64,000 nucleotides of DNA. It comes from Hirsutella rhossiliensis. Its lineage: Eukaryota > Ascomycota > Sordariomycetes > Hypocreales > Ophiocordycipitaceae. Of this stretch, positions 1 to 11,485 are shown piece after piece. The stretch lies in the NCBI RefSeq assembly GCF_020360975.1, contig NW_025408667.1:11160001-11224000 (forward strand), in the 5' to 3' direction. A program made the translations under genes and the position numbers. The notes beneath the pieces were generated by a model. The model had not been told where the DNA came from, searched no databases, and worked only from the letters and a program-made list of their open reading frames with translations. How positions within the stretch are numbered: position 1 is the stretch's first letter; the number at the start of each line of letters is the position of its first letter.

Positions 1-1402
1 GTTAACAATGGCGGCGCAAAGATATTGTGCTTGGTGGAGCCAGCGCTTGAAGGGGTCAGACTCTTCGTCAAGCCGAGATTGGATGTCTGCAATAATTCGC
101 CGCTTCTCTGCGTTCCGCATACCTCGAATCGATGGTGTGCCCGGGAGAGCCAGAAGGAGCGTATATTTCCCTTCCCAGCTCGCGCACACGTTGCACAGGT
201 CGTACCAGAACTTGCACTGTGACTGCACTGACCTCATGGCTTTCATGCACTGCAGGTCGACTTGATTACTCATTGCTTTTTTTAATGCACCGTCGTCGTC
301 GAGTCGGTTCATTTGATCATAAAACAATACTGCGTGGTACCTTTCATGGAAGACGCTGCCCAACGTGCCCCTCTTCACCGAATGCCACAAAACTGCCAAG
401 TTGGTATGTGCCGACATCCCTATAGATCTATTGGCTAGGACGGCTTCGCTGAGATGATCGAGTATGACCCTCCTATTATCTGGGAATAATGGGCGTGGCT
501 GTGCGTGACAAATGGGACTTGGGGCGCTACGTAAGCTTTGTGGTCCTACTACGCGGTGTGCTTGTTCAGAACCCAGATTCAAGTCTGGTGAACATGCCGC
601 CATGACGGATGTGCCGGATTCTGGAGGCATGATAGGGGCAACAGCTGGATGCTGGGAGTCTTCGTCCATACCGTGGGTTGCATCGAGGAAGAAAAGTGAC
701 TCATTTTCCCTCTCTTGCGCTAGGAGTTGCTCAAAATCCTCCACAGCTGGGTTTAGCTTCTGGCAAAGAAGCTCGACCAAAACATAGGAGCGGAAAGATG
801 ACACCATCCCTTCAGCGACGCGTTGACTGCGGTGTGGGAACCCCCTCTGTAGGCACCGAATACCCAAAAGCATAACAACGCCAGAATTAGCAGCATCTGA
901 TTTAGGACCCGTCCAATTCGTGACAACACTTCTGGAGCCACTCGCGGAGAATATAGGTACGTCGCGTGATTTGCTATCGTACCAGTGAATGACATCGTCG
1001 TATGCGACCGCAAAGGCCCACTGATTGTCACCATGATACGGAATAATCACTGGCTCTTGAGAGCCTTCGTTAGCGGCGATACTTGCGCCTTCTCGCAGAT
1101 CCCGCACGTCGAAAATCTTGGTGCAGCTGACGTCTTGCCGGAGAAGTTCGAGGTATTCCCTTACTATCTCAACGTCAAGACTTCCCCCGCTGGCGAGTTT
1201 CAACAGCGACGATGACAAGTTTGCCGGAGGGCTATTTGAAACTCGAAGAGCGTACTCTTCCCATTGCGTGCTAGTCTTTGGGATGGGATCCTCTGCATTC
1301 GGATACCGTCGCTCAAGAGACTTTAAGGCGGAATGTACTAGAGGAAGCGAATCACATGGAAATGCGCCGCGTGCAAAATGTTCAAACTCGTTACAGTCGG
1401 CC
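1..1402 (-). CDS. Ulp1/C48 protease-like protein, N-terminal part, runs off the left edge
   Basis: A single frame starts with ATG at 1402 (MADCNEFEHF) and stays open for 467 codons to the window edge, so the C-terminus is missing. Residues ~75-190 look like a Ulp1/SENP (C48) fold: LDVEIVREYLELL resembles the Ulp1 start, then IIPYHGDNQWAFAV (His124), HWYDS (Asp143), and a block ending GPKSDAANSGVVMLLGIRCL. In active members the last block reads DCG; here it is N-S-G (Ser174), so the catalytic Cys is replaced and the protein may be inactive or non-proteolytic. The downstream ~270 residues are not recognised; they are rich in Trp/Cys (KFWYDLCNVCASW). Family assignment is by motif only and could be wrong, but the length of the open frame argues for a real gene. 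Confidence 0.6.
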
Positions 1403-2400
1403 ATTGCTGCTGTACATGCTCACTTTACCTACTGGTTTGTTTTAATTATATGGGTAGCCAATGTTCCATACTCCAATGCCGGGGCGATAGACAGTCTATT
1501 GCAAGACATTTGGCCTTGCCGGCCGGAACGATACAAGTCGTAAAGCTGACGAACGGAGACAAAGTGTGACCACTCTACATTGTACCGCAGCAGATCCAGT
1601 CTCAGTCATAACCACGATATACTGCGGCAGCAACAGCGACTGAACAAACAAGCATTTAATAGCCCCGTTATTACGAATTCAGGCTTCAGCTGACAAGAGT
1701 ACTGTAGGTATGTACAGTATGAATCAACCGACGATGGAACGCACCGCAAATACGCGAGGATCTGAGCGACGGAGACCACAACGGATCTCAGATAGCCACC
1801 CATGTTTGAAACGGTACATCCCGAATTTGCTGCCTTTGATTCAGGAATCAGCAGCACCTAAGAAAGATGTTGAAAGGGACGTAGCGGAGGAATGGGTGGC
1901 AGGGATGCTTCCTACGAATGGTTCGCAAGAGATAAAAAAGACGACGGTCGATACAGCAGCTCCTGACTGGCAAGAGAATCGGGGCTCCTAGGAGACCAAG
2001 TCGAGTAAAGGCCACATACCTATCCACATGCGTGACCTAAACACAAACGGTGCAACGCGTTTCAGCCCGGCCTAGCAGCCTCCGGCGGTGACAACAAGTG
2101 GATGTCACAGGTCCGGCTTTGGTGGGCGGTCAGCGGATTACCCCGCAGATTACCGCCGATTACCCGCTTGCCCTTGACATCACCTCTGCCGGGTTGATGT
2201 CATCTTCGGAGCGCCATAAAGCGCGAAAGCCGGGACCGACGACGACAAAACCAGTTCGACTGGATAGCCTGCGTTTGTGCGATCAGAATGCACCCTGTCT
2301 AAGGTCCTACATCCTGTCGGTTGCGAGGTTGCGGTGATTTGAAGCATTTTCTAGCCTTGACGCGCTGGAGCTACAGCGGCGCTTAGCGGATGCATACCCT
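1403..2400. other. Gene-poor spacer
   Basis: Upstream flank of the C48-like gene and downstream flank of the Crypton relic. A 94-codon open frame on + (1710-1991) is charged and has no recognised domain; I do not support it as a gene. No repeat structure was seen. Confidence 0.4.
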
Positions 2401-2502
2401 GTCTACAGGCCACTACCGCTGACTGTAGCGACGCAGCCCCTGACGGCCTGGGGCACTTTCGCCGCCAAGGTCCTCGTCATTCTATCAGACGGGTGTTCAA
2501 AA

Positions 2503-5162
2503 TCACTGCGCCATCGACTTTTCGCTACCACCGACGTTGAATTGCCCCGACGCACGTTTGTGTCCCTTTTCGCCTTGCCTGTCCTTTCGGATGGCCTTGA
2601 ACAACTTATCCAAAGAGCTGGGTCCACGTTCTTCGTCCATTTGCCTCGCCACGATATCTTCAGTTAAGCCGTCCGACTGGGCCCGCCTCCGAACCTCATC
2701 GACGATGATCTTGCGCGTGGAAAAGTAATTCTTCTCTGCAGATGGCCGCCATCGAGCACCCCAGTCTCGCTCAAGAGAATCCACAGAAGGCATTTCGCCC
2801 CAGCCCTGCCGCCAGAGACGCAGCAGCTCCTGTACAGATTTGACAGAACGGGGAGCTTGAAGCTCGGAGGTTCGCGCGGCCCAGGCGGCTCGCCATGCGC
2901 TCTTCCCTGGGGGCTTGCCTGGCCCGCTTGCACCATTCCCTGCTGCTGCTCAGAGAGCGGAGCGTATGTCGGACCGCCCGCTTGCGAAGGGCCTATCTCG
3001 GACCTGAGGACCGTCTCTCGTGGAGCGCGGCGCCTCTGTTGATGAGCTCCGCGATCTCCGCATGTTGACCTGCAGCACCTTGGCCGGGGCTGAAGGTGAC
3101 GGTGTAGGTGGCCTGCGCAAACTCATCCAACTTTGTGCATAGTTCGTAAGAAGCCCCAAAGGTCTAGATGTCTTCGCTCAGCTAACTGCTCGGCTGCGAC
3201 CTGTTGAGTCAGTACTGTGCGCAGCTTCTCCGCAACCACCGGGATCGCTTTTGAATGACCGTGGTATGGCTGTCTTCGTGGTCCCGTGTGCATGTGTCTT
3301 GAACTTTGCTGGCGAACGCTTCAAACTCGGGGCAAGAGAAGACCGGATCCTGAAAGATAGGATGGTCGGGGTAGGACTCGCGAAGGAAGACAGCGTCCTG
3401 CAGGAGCACCTCTCGAAGCCACTCCAGGAGTTCCAAGAAGGCGCCGGCGGCCATGTTCTGCTCCACCCCAGATCTGAGAAAGGGCTACTGTGGGCCTCTT
3501 TCCATTTGTCGAGTTGAGGCCAGACCTGCACGAGTAGCACCACAGGCGGCCTCACGGTGGCCCGGGGCACGAAATAAGACCCCGACCATTCAGGGTCAAA
3601 GTCGGCCACGGCCCTCATGAATTCGAAAGGCAGGAAGTCAGATAGCAGCCGGTCATTTGGTCTCCGTTATTCCAACGACCGGCTCGGCGGATCTGTATAG
3701 TTCGGGTCAGCCCAGGCCAGGGGGTTGGCGGCTTGCCTAGGGCAGATGACATGCCTGGCCTTCATCCACTCCGGCCATGTCGGCGTTTTGCGTCGCCGCC
3801 ACTCTAGGCGCGTGGCTGACCTTGGAGACCTTGATGCCGGCCTTCTTGTAGAACCTGGACGTCCATTCTCGGGCAGTCTGGCCCGACAACGGAGCTGTAT
3901 ATTCGGTGAGTGAAAGGGTCGATGCACCTCTGAGTTATGGGATTCCGGTGAATGCCATCACGCTTACCTTGAGGCTCCTTCGCCGATCGGCGGAGCACCT
4001 TCGTTTCATACCAGTCTTCGCTTCTTTGGAAGACGGAAACCTTTCCGCCTTTTCTACCTGCCAGCGCCAGAAAAGCCAGAACGCGAGGGCGCCGATGAGA
4101 CAAGATCGCGGATCTCGATGCCGCAAAGCAGATCCATACTCCATGCGGCCGTGCTGGTTGGTCTTCCCACAGTTCATCACGACAACCAGCGCCTTTGTGG
4201 TATACCCTGGGCCTTGAAGCCCTCGTTGGGTAAGTCCAGGGAAAGCAGTCTGCCAACTCCATCGGCAGGCGGTTGCCGGACCGCAGCAGCATGTGGTTCC
4301 CGAGCAGAAAGTCCACCTGCGTCCTCAGGGCGCAGGCGATCTCTCTCCTCTCGGACCATGCCACGTTGGTGTGGTCGGGTATCTGCGCCGGCGCATACAC
4401 ATCTCTCAGAGTTCCAACTCCCCTGTCCATGTATTCCTTCCTCTTCCGGCTCCAAGTCGTTGCAAGAATGCTGCGTTTGAGCGCCTTCAGTGCCACTCCT
4501 GTGGCCGGGCCGCAGGATTGACTCCCGGCTCTTCTGCTCGTCGTAAAGCTTCTGTATGGCCGAGACGTAGCCCCGTACAGTATTATACTGTAGTTTGAGC
4601 GTGGACTCATACAACTCCAAGTCGGAGTCTGACTCGTATTCGCTACCTCCGCCGCCTACAACGATGGTATCTGCTGGGGGAAGCTGGGTGTTAGTATGAT
4701 GGGCTGGCTCAGTCCGACGACCACATCCCGTGATCAACATCTGTTACCTGATGGTGCTCTGCGTCTTTTCACGGCCCTCTTGGCTTCCTGAGCCTCGAGG
4801 TGTCGTTTTCTTTCATCGGCGACCCTCTTTCCTTTCTTTGGAGGACGTGATGCCACTACCTCCTTCATGAAGAGCAAGAGCTTTCCTTCATCGACCAGGT
4901 CTCCCGGTAGCTGTTGGCCCTGTGGTACCGAGGCCGGCCAAACGTCCGGGATCGCAGGCCAGTTGGCTTGACACCACTCCTGTGAGGCAGTCAATGCATG
5001 GATCTACATGAAGATTGCAGGGCGCGCATGCGGGCTTGCCTTCCATTCTTCCTGCTTGGGACGATAATTTCGCTTCGTATTCTTCGGCTGGGTGTTCTCC
5101 AGATCTAACAGGTAGTGCTCAATGGCCGCCCTGACCCGGGGATCCTCTATCGCGTTTGACAT
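2503..5162 (-). pseudogene. Crypton-type tyrosine recombinase, frameshifted (copy 1)
   Basis: Relic of a fungal Crypton: a tyrosine-recombinase transposon whose protein carries a GCR1_C DNA-binding domain. Exon 1 is 5162-5040 (41 codons, NYRPKQEEWK), then a 60-nt intron with GC..AG borders (5039-4980), exon 2 4979-4748 (EWCQANWPAIPDVW), a GT-AG intron 4747-4674, and exon 3 from 4673. The recombinase/Ndc10_II region is recognisable but spread over three frames: TVRGYVSAIQKLYD, ALRTQVDFLLGNHMLLR (catalytic-type Arg), GKTNQHGRMEYGSALRH, SEDWYETKVL, and KVSHAPRVAATQNAD (H-x-x-R). GCR1_C follows at ~2830-2560 (SLERDWGARWRP, RKIIVDEVRR). At least five single-base frame changes (near 4515, 4260, 4180, 4020, 3860 and 3480) make it inactive as read. 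No terminal repeats were seen, as expected for Cryptons. Confidence 0.8.
4980..5039 (-). other. GC-AG intron in Crypton copy 1
   Basis: The exon end AAG is followed by GCAAGC, the usual context of GC-type donors. The intron ends CTCACAG with a CATTGAC branch-like sequence. It has 60 nt, phase 0, and lies directly after the EEWK motif. Without its removal the frame meets a TAG. Crypton copy 2 has an intron of the same type at the same place. Confidence 0.7.
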
Positions 5163-6002
5163 GGTGCAGGCGGTCGCCGTCGCGACGGTGGCAATGGAGG
5201 AGGTGGTGGAGGGAGGTGGGAGGAGGTGGAGCGCAACGCGCGTGAGCGAGACCGAAATCGAAGGTCTCGCGCAGGGCCCCGCGGGCGTGGACCTTCGATT
5301 TTGCCGTCCGATGGCGGTAATCCGACTAAGAAAACGCCAGCCCCGCAGGGCCGGGCCTTCGAAAACGACATGGTTTTGCATGGGGCGGGGCGGTAATCCG
5401 ATTACCGGATGACCGGTCAGCCGGCCCCGGGACCTGTGACACCACGGTCGGCTGTAACGTTGAGATCAGCTGTCTGAAACATTACTACAAGGCAACCGCA
5501 TTCAGTCAAATCAATCAATGTCACCATGAGGTACAATTCGTTTCGACCGTACTCTAATGCAAGGTCTAAGTGATTTAGAATGTCTCCACTGCTTGCAATA
5601 ATAGCGTCTATCAATGCAAGGCCTTGCTTCGGGTGGTGAACACCTATCTCCCCGCAGTGACCTGTTCTTACCGATATGCCTTCTTAGTTTATTTCCACAT
5701 TTGATGCAGGTCAGACGGAGGGAACTAGTACAGATGTACCTTACTCGGACAAGCTTTTATCCGTCATGCTCATGCCTTTGAGTGTGGAGAAGCCACGACA
5801 AGGTCACTTGTCCAATGGAATGCCGCGCGCAAAGAAAGTTACCTCAATTTGCTAACAAATTGGGCCACCATGGAAGTCGTGAATGTTAAGATAGTACAGA
5901 CGTAGCCCCGTAGCTCTGGATCTCGTGACCGGGGGGTAGCTCCTCCCTAAGCAAAGGACACTTCGACTCAATTCAGTCTACCAGAGGCAGCCGAGCAAGA
6001 GA
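5163..6002. other. Spacer between Crypton relic and APH gene
   Basis: The first ~280 bases are the GC-rich 5' flank of the Crypton. The rest is ordinary intergenic DNA and holds the probable promoter of the gene at 6003. No open frame with support. Confidence 0.4.
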
Positions 6003-7774
6003 ATGGCATCCATGCCACTACGCTTTTTCCAGGCGCAATGGACGTCATTGTCCGCACAGTTTATACGACTGTGCCGTGCGCCACCTTTCTTTCGTCATGT
6101 ACAGTTGTCGTCACTGTCCGCACCTTTGGCAAGGCTGTTCTATGGCCTTCGAGCTCGCGAGTCAGCTGGACTTGTCTCCCCGGACAGCCTGCCATCGACT
6201 CTGCCATCGACACCACCAAGCCAGGACAAGGAAAACGACCCCGCTGCCACAGACAGTCAGGTCTCCAGCGCTCAGATTGAGCAAGAAGCTTCAATCTTCT
6301 TCCCCCTCACAGAGGAGGAAGTTGAAGCCAAGAACGGTGCATTCATCCAACTAATCGACAAGGATGCCGTCTGCCATGTGGCCTCTAAGCACTGTGGAGG
6401 AGGAGATTGCAGCATCATTGATGAGAATCAAGGCAGCTTTAACATCTGCTTCTTTGTTCGCTTCGAACCCAACGAAAAGACATGGGTTTTGAGGATCCCA
6501 ATCGTGCCTATGGTTCGTGATGCATGGGGCAAGCTCTTGAGTGAGGTGGCTACGATGCAGTGAGCAATCTCATTACCTGTTCGATGGAATTCTAGTGACG
6601 AAATCACCCACGCAGATATATTGAAAGTAACACTTCGATTCGCATCCCTCGTGTCCACGCATACGGAGAAGACGACACGTTGGTGCAAGGCGCTTCAACG
6701 CCATTTATGATTATGGAATTCATATCCGGGCGGCAACTTGATATTGATACTTGGATGCATACTACAAAACCACAAAGGAAGAATCTATATATCGATCTTA
6801 TTAATATTCTTGGGCAGCTACGCAATCTTGAGTTTTCTGCGGCAGGCTCGCTGATGCCGAATCCAATCGATGAAGCAAATCCCATAATTGGCCCCTTCCT
6901 TTCAATAGCTGATAACGGAGTCGCAGGAAGCTTCGCAACGCTGGCCATCCCAAGGATTTTCACATCCACGGCGCAATTTGCAGATTATCATTGCAACTTT
7001 CTGTCAGAGACGATTCAGCAACCCGTCCAGGAGCCCAGCCTCAACCAAACAAAGATGGAACTGTTCGCATTGGACAGTCTACTGAAGGAGATGCCCAAGT
7101 GCATCGACTTCAAAGAGCCTAGCCCTTCATTCGTACTTGCCCACCCGGATCTCAGATGTGGTAACATCCTCGTCGACGATGACTTCCACATTCTCGCAAT
7201 CATTGACTGGGAGTTCTCCGGGACGATTCCGCTGCAATTATTCACGCCGCCACCATGGATTATGGGCCACGACCCCGATACCCTCCTTTCCTACACCGGT
7301 GTTCCCCGACGCGATATTTTTCCGGAATTCCGCACAATTCTCATGGAAATGAGGAACTCATCGAGCGCTTGCACCCAGCTTTGTCAAGACTGGGGATTGG
7401 AAGACGAAGCCGTGCAGCATCAATTCGTGCAAAAAGTGTCACCCATTATGGAAATCTTTCGCCACCCTTCTAAACTCCTGAATATATACCAGATGTCCAT
7501 CTTTGAACACATATACGGATCTAACGCATGCAGGGAGACGGTGGTTAACGACTTCCTCAAGAAAGATGAGAACCGGGCGCTTGCACAACGAGCTGAGCTT
7601 CAAATGCGAAACTCTCAACGCTACACCGAGTATCTTGTTAAACATGGACTGTTCGTCGAGGATCAACGGGCTCAGAAAATTCGTCAACTTAATGAAATGA
7701 CGAAAAAAACATTGGAGCAAGTCCGCCTAACGAGTCAAGCCCGCCGTGCACAAGACCCCGACCTCTATTCCTAG
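6003..7774 (+). CDS. APH-family (phosphotransferase/kinase-like) protein, two exons
   Basis: Exons 6003-6559 and 6616-7774 join through a 56-nt intron (donor GTGAGC, acceptor CACGCAG) and give 571 residues without interruption. The protein belongs to the fungal branch of the aminoglycoside phosphotransferase/choline-kinase-like fold (PF01636): the glycine-loop-like region and the KTWVLRIPIVP/SEVAT segment span the splice site, FMIMEFISGRQL is the hinge, and the catalytic block is FVLAHPDLRCGNILVDD (HxDxxxxN) followed by AIIDWEFSGTIP (metal-binding D of the IDWE motif). The C-terminal ~110 residues are charged and helical. Fungal members are many and their substrates mostly unknown; drug resistance should not be assumed. 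The next gene is convergent, only 11 bases downstream. Confidence 0.85.
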
Positions 7775-7785
7775 TCGCCCGCTCT

Positions 7786-8112
7786 TCAAGATGGCGCCGT
7801 CAACTCCCTCTCACGCTCCTGTAACTCGGCCAATTTCATCCACAGCCTTCCAATCTCCGCCTCCTTTTCGGCGAGATCCTGCTTCATTTGCGCAATGTTT
7901 TCTTCCATGGTGGCACTTTCTTCCTGTCGTCTGCGCTCCTTCGATTTCGAGACCTTTTGAGACATTAGTTGTATGTTGGCGCTTGACACATTCTGGATAA
8001 GATTGAGCAAGATTTGGCGTTCTTCCTGCTCCATCGTGTATTTGCGCATTATGTCGCTTATCCGTCTCTGGATTTGCCTGAGCTCCTCAGTGGTGGGTCC
8101 CTGGCTAGCCAT
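7786..8112 (-). CDS. Small coiled-coil protein
   Basis: 108 codons from ATG 8112 (MASQGPTTEELRQIQRR). Almost the whole protein is predicted helical with heptad-like spacing (RRISDIMRKY, EENIAQMKQDLAEKEAEIGRLW), as in short structural or bZIP-like proteins, but the basic stretch (SKSKERRRQEE) is not a clear bZIP motif. It is convergent with the APH gene. It could be the last exon of a longer gene that includes the frame at 8227-8565; I tried the visible GT/AG pairs and none keeps the frame open. Confidence 0.45.
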   Translation of the reverse strand: MASQGPTTEELRQIQRRISDIMRKYTMEQEERQILLNLIQNVSSANIQLMSQKVSKSKERRRQEESATMEENIAQMKQDLAEKEAEIGRLWMKLAELQERERELTAPS

Positions 8113-8226
8113 GATGGACCTATTCAAATGCTTCAATGTAAGGAATAATCGCGGACGAAGATGAGAAATGCTTGGGGCTGTTAGCTCTTTATTACTCCCT
8201 GCTGTGCGATTAACGATACAAGGACA

Positions 8227-8565
8227 TTACGTAAAGGGCGACCTTCCCCGCTCACAAGCTCGTAACTGAGCTGTCAGGTTGTCGATCTCCGTCTTGTCCA
8301 CGTCTCGTCTGAATGAGAAAGGTGGGATTAATAGTGGGTGAAGTCGTTCCTGCCTGTATGCGGCTTGATTGATTGATTGATGTATTTTCCGTCCAGCGGC
8401 CGCGATGCTGCTTGGGTCCCCTAGGTGCACAGGACGTGCTATGCTACGTATCGATACAGGTTGTGGTGGCTTCCCCGGAGATAATCCCGTCGTGTCTCCC
8501 TGTTCTCCAGCCACGAAAAGTAGCTCGTCAGCGGGACGTCCCAGCGCGGCATTGGAGTCTGCCAT
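8227..8565 (-). CDS. Hypothetical 112-residue protein
   Basis: Starts MADSNAALGRPADELLF and ends near EIDNLTAQLRACE. The central part is proline-rich, the end is helical. The coiled-coil gene lies just downstream on the same strand, so the two may be exons of one transcript, but no consistent splice was found. No family recognised. Confidence 0.35.
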   Translation of the reverse strand: MADSNAALGRPADELLFVAGEQGDTTGLSPGKPPQPVSIRSIARPVHLGDPSSIAAAGRKIHQSINQAAYRQERLHPLLIPPFSFRRDVDKTEIDNLTAQLRACERGRSPFT

Positions 8566-9184
8566 TTTCTAGATCTCTACAAAACCGTCGTCGGAGACTG
8601 CAAAAGTAGCTTCAATTAAGCCGGGCGGGCGAAGGTTAACCTTGCGCTATACCCTCCACCTAGACGGGTCCAGCGAGAAGTTCATGACAAAAGAAAGAGA
8701 AGAAAGAGGGGGTTCCCTCGTCTGGTGGCAAGGATAGAGCCGTTCAAAGAACGAGCTTACCTTCGCTAGCCTAACGACTCATGGCCGGACTAATTCCCAA
8801 GTTCACGCTGTCACATTGCTGTGTGCCGTCGCAGAGTCCTGGCTCTTAATAGTGTGGCATAGTGTTCCTTAGGTGTGCTGCAGAGACCACCTACTGCCCA
8901 TGGTCGATCTTCACTACTCTGGTTTCTTGAGGCTCTGCCTGCTCGGATAATGAGGGTGATGTCATCATGGTTTCCTAGCCCGGTTAGGCAACCTTGGCCC
9001 AGTTAGGTCGCCTGCTTGTTGAGCAACAGCGTATTCCAGACTACAGAAATGTACCAATGTAATAATATTTCATCAATCTATAGTGGATCTAAGCCCACCT
9101 CAACAAAGCCCAGGGTAGACCATAATAATATAGCATTCAAGCATAGCATGGCTTTAGTGGCCTCTGACATAAACATCGGTGCGC
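8566..9184. other. Intergenic, nothing recognised
   Basis: Upstream of the gene at 8565 and downstream of the membrane-protein gene. No supported gene or repeat. Confidence 0.4.
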
Positions 9185-9898
9185 TTACCTTTCCTCAGCA
9201 ACAGGCAACCAGCGCTGCTTCTTTAGCGCAGGCATCATGATGCGGTCGTACAAAATGAACAGAGCTATGGATAGAACAAACCACAACCCTATCACGACAA
9301 CAGTAACGACTGCGGTAATAGACCACTGCCCATCCTGCATGCTGTAGACATTTAGAAGACTCGATCCTAAGCCCATGACTGAATGCATCAATGTTGGACT
9401 TTGAAATGTTAGGGCAACGGAGGTATGGTTCCATATCATTATAGGCTTGTATGCTTACACGACCAAGTAGCGATTAACCCAAATGATGTTGTTCTTCCAC
9501 TTGAGCCAAAGAATCACCAGCCCGACCGTTGCAATTAGGCAAGCAAAGCAAGCTATGTATATCAGAGGAACGTTGCGGGCGGCGGTCATTACAGACTTTC
9601 CTACTAGTCCAGTCTTCTGGAGAGCGCTAGATTCCTGCATAGAAGCGTACGTCGAAGGAGACATCAGGAATCCTGCTAGTAGTAACCAGGTAAAAATACC
9701 AGCGGAGATGAAAAACCAGGGCTCAATTTCCCTGTCAATGTGAAGGATCTGTTCGTCATACTTAGATAAGTACTTTACTGGTTCATTTTCTACAGTCACG
9801 AGTTCAGTGTGGTCGGCTTGGCCAACATTGCTGGAATCATGACGACGATTGTTTTCTGGCATTGTGGCATCACTGCATATCGCAGACGTATCATGCAT
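9185..9898 (-). CDS. Multi-pass membrane protein, two exons
   Basis: Exon 1 9898-9459 and exon 2 9398-9185, joined across a 60-nt intron (donor GTAAGC, acceptor TTTCAAAG), give 217 residues. The N-terminal ~70 residues are polar. Hydrophobic segments follow: WFFISAGIFTWLLLAGFLM, then PLIYIACFACLIATVGLVIL, then a weaker one around LMHSVMGLGSSLL, then ITAVVTVVVIGLWFVLSIAL. This organisation is common among small fungal integral membrane proteins of unknown role. The stop is preceded by GAAAGGTAAGC, a good donor, so a further exon cannot be excluded. The ATG at 9898 was chosen because it is the first in frame. Confidence 0.65.
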
Positions 9899-10216
9899 CC
9901 AAGGGACTTTGATCACACTTTATTAACCATTCCGTTTCTTCTAAGATCAGGCCACTTATGGACAAAGGGCTTGCCAGGTTCAGGACATGTGCACATCGAG
10001 TGCACATCGAGTGCATATTGAGCGTGTTGGCTTTTACAGTACACTTTGTTTTCTACCTGAACACTATATAGTTTGGACCCATTGTAGATTAACAGTCGCA
10101 AAGAGTCTCAGACCAGAAACTAGTCATCGAAGCAGCGCAGTCCTCATAATACTTACACATATAAGTAATGGGCCTCATCTCTCCTAGTAAGTTGCAATAT
10201 CTTCAGCAAACCCACC
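9899..10216. other. Short divergent intergenic region
   Basis: About 320 bases between two divergent genes, so it should hold both promoters. It contains a short direct repeat (gtgcacatcgagtgcacatcgag, around 9988-10010). Nothing else stands out. Confidence 0.4.
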
Positions 10217-11485
10217 ATGGCGCCCCAGAAAAAAACCCCTGTAGTTCGGAAAGGCGCATCTGCGGCAAACGCAGGCATCAGCAGTACAGGCATCAGCAGT
10301 AAAAGATTGACGCAAAAAGCCGCCAAAAAGAAAGAGGACCAGTTGCAAGAGCAGCTCAGAAACCTCGAGAAGAAATACGAGGATGCCGATGACAAAGAGA
10401 AGCAACATATTAAGAGTCAGATACAAATCACAAGGAAGCTTGTTGATGACGCCAAATCAGCGGCTATGGAGCTGGATGGAGATAATGCTATGATGCTGGA
10501 TGAAGATACTGAGTCACCTTTAGACATCGATGAGCAACGAGCCGAAACCGAAACCCAAGAAGCCGGCACCGAGGTACAAGGGCAACCATCGAGCATCACA
10601 CAAGAAAAAGGCTTATTCGTAGAGGAAAATCCCGCAAACTCCGGAGCCACAATTGGTCATTCGTCTAGGACCCAGTCTGAACAGCAACAGCCATCGGAGT
10701 GGAATAGTGGCTTGCAGCCCGACATGCCCCTTGTTTCTAGAGAAGAGCCCCAGGATGATGGTGATGACGACAATATTGGACTCGTCCGTGCTTTTGACGA
10801 TATGTCATTGTCCCAAGCTCTTGGCAAGCTTGAATTTGCTTTCAAGGGTGGTTGGGGGGTCTATTATGGAGTTTATCGCCATGGTTACGAGTCTGCGCCG
10901 CGCTACTCCATCCACTACATTGGGAAGGGATTTAGTTCCGAGATTCTGCGCAATCCATCTTCCAACTTTGAATCAAAATCCTTGATAGTCGGTCGTTCTG
11001 CTGAAAAAGGTACGATATACAAGATCGTAGGTGTGGCATGGAAGGATGTCCCAGGTTTTGGCCGCATGGAATCGTTGGCTGAAGATCAGTGGACGTCGAG
11101 TTCAAGGAATATGTTTATCAAGGTGAGATGGCAGGACAATAACGGACCGGAGTCATGGGAAAGACGAGGCGCTGCGAAAGATTATCTGTATCCAAAAGCC
11201 CCGCAGAAGATCCCCGGGAAGGATAGCCTTACGTACGGCGACCACGTCATCTTGAACCAAAGCACAAAGAGGCATAAGGCGGACCGCTTGATCATCGAAA
11301 CAGCGGTACGGATGGAGCGGAGATTTGATCGAATTAGAGCCAATGGGGGTAGAACTGAGGGACTGGCTAAAAGCCTCACGCCAGGATTAGTTTCAGAACG
11401 ACCGGTGAGAGCCAAGGTGGTCGACGAAAAAGATCATCAGGAGGCTTCGCTTGTTAAATCCGAGCTAGTCGGCCGGTTCGACTAA
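10217..11485 (+). CDS. Unknown 422-residue protein with coiled coil and acidic linker
   Basis: One uninterrupted frame from a good-context ATG (caccATGG). Residues 1-30 are basic and Ala/Ser-rich, 30-60 form a charged coiled coil (KKKEDQLQEQLRNLEKKYED), and ~85-190 are acidic and Gln-rich, probably disordered. Residues 195-330 are globular (KLEFAFKGGWGVYYGVYRHG, YKIVGVAWKDVPGFGRME, MFIKVRWQDNNGPESWERRG). The basic C-terminal ~90 residues end VGRFD. I do not recognise the family. The W/Y-rich globular part with KVRWQD might bind a peptide or DNA, but that is a guess. No intron is needed. Confidence 0.65.
   Translation: MAPQKKTPVVRKGASAANAGISSTGISSKRLTQKAAKKKEDQLQEQLRNLEKKYEDADDKEKQHIKSQIQITRKLVDDAKSAAMELDGDNAMMLDEDTESPLDIDEQRAETETQEAGTEVQGQPSSITQEKGLFVEENPANSGATIGHSSRTQSEQQQPSEWNSGLQPDMPLVSREEPQDDGDDDNIGLVRAFDDMSLSQALGKLEFAFKGGWGVYYGVYRHGYESAPRYSIHYIGKGFSSEILRNPSSNFESKSLIVGRSAEKGTIYKIVGVAWKDVPGFGRMESLAEDQWTSSSRNMFIKVRWQDNNGPESWERRGAAKDYLYPKAPQKIPGKDSLTYGDHVILNQSTKRHKADRLIIETAVRMERRFDRIRANGGRTEGLAKSLTPGLVSERPVRAKVVDEKDHQEASLVKSELVGRFD

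Noticed and set aside
985..1569. Plus-strand frames of 60-140 codons near the left edge
   Set aside because: They are shadows of the 467-codon minus-strand frame, which has domain-like motifs.
2503..5162. Crypton relic as a Starship captain
   Set aside because: The protein has Ndc10_II blocks and a GCR1_C domain, the Crypton layout; no DUF3435-type features were recognised. Captains are related to Cryptons, so a search would be needed to be certain.
7786..8565. One spliced gene covering both minus-strand frames
   Set aside because: All GT/AG pairs tested between the two frames put a stop at the join, so they were kept apart.
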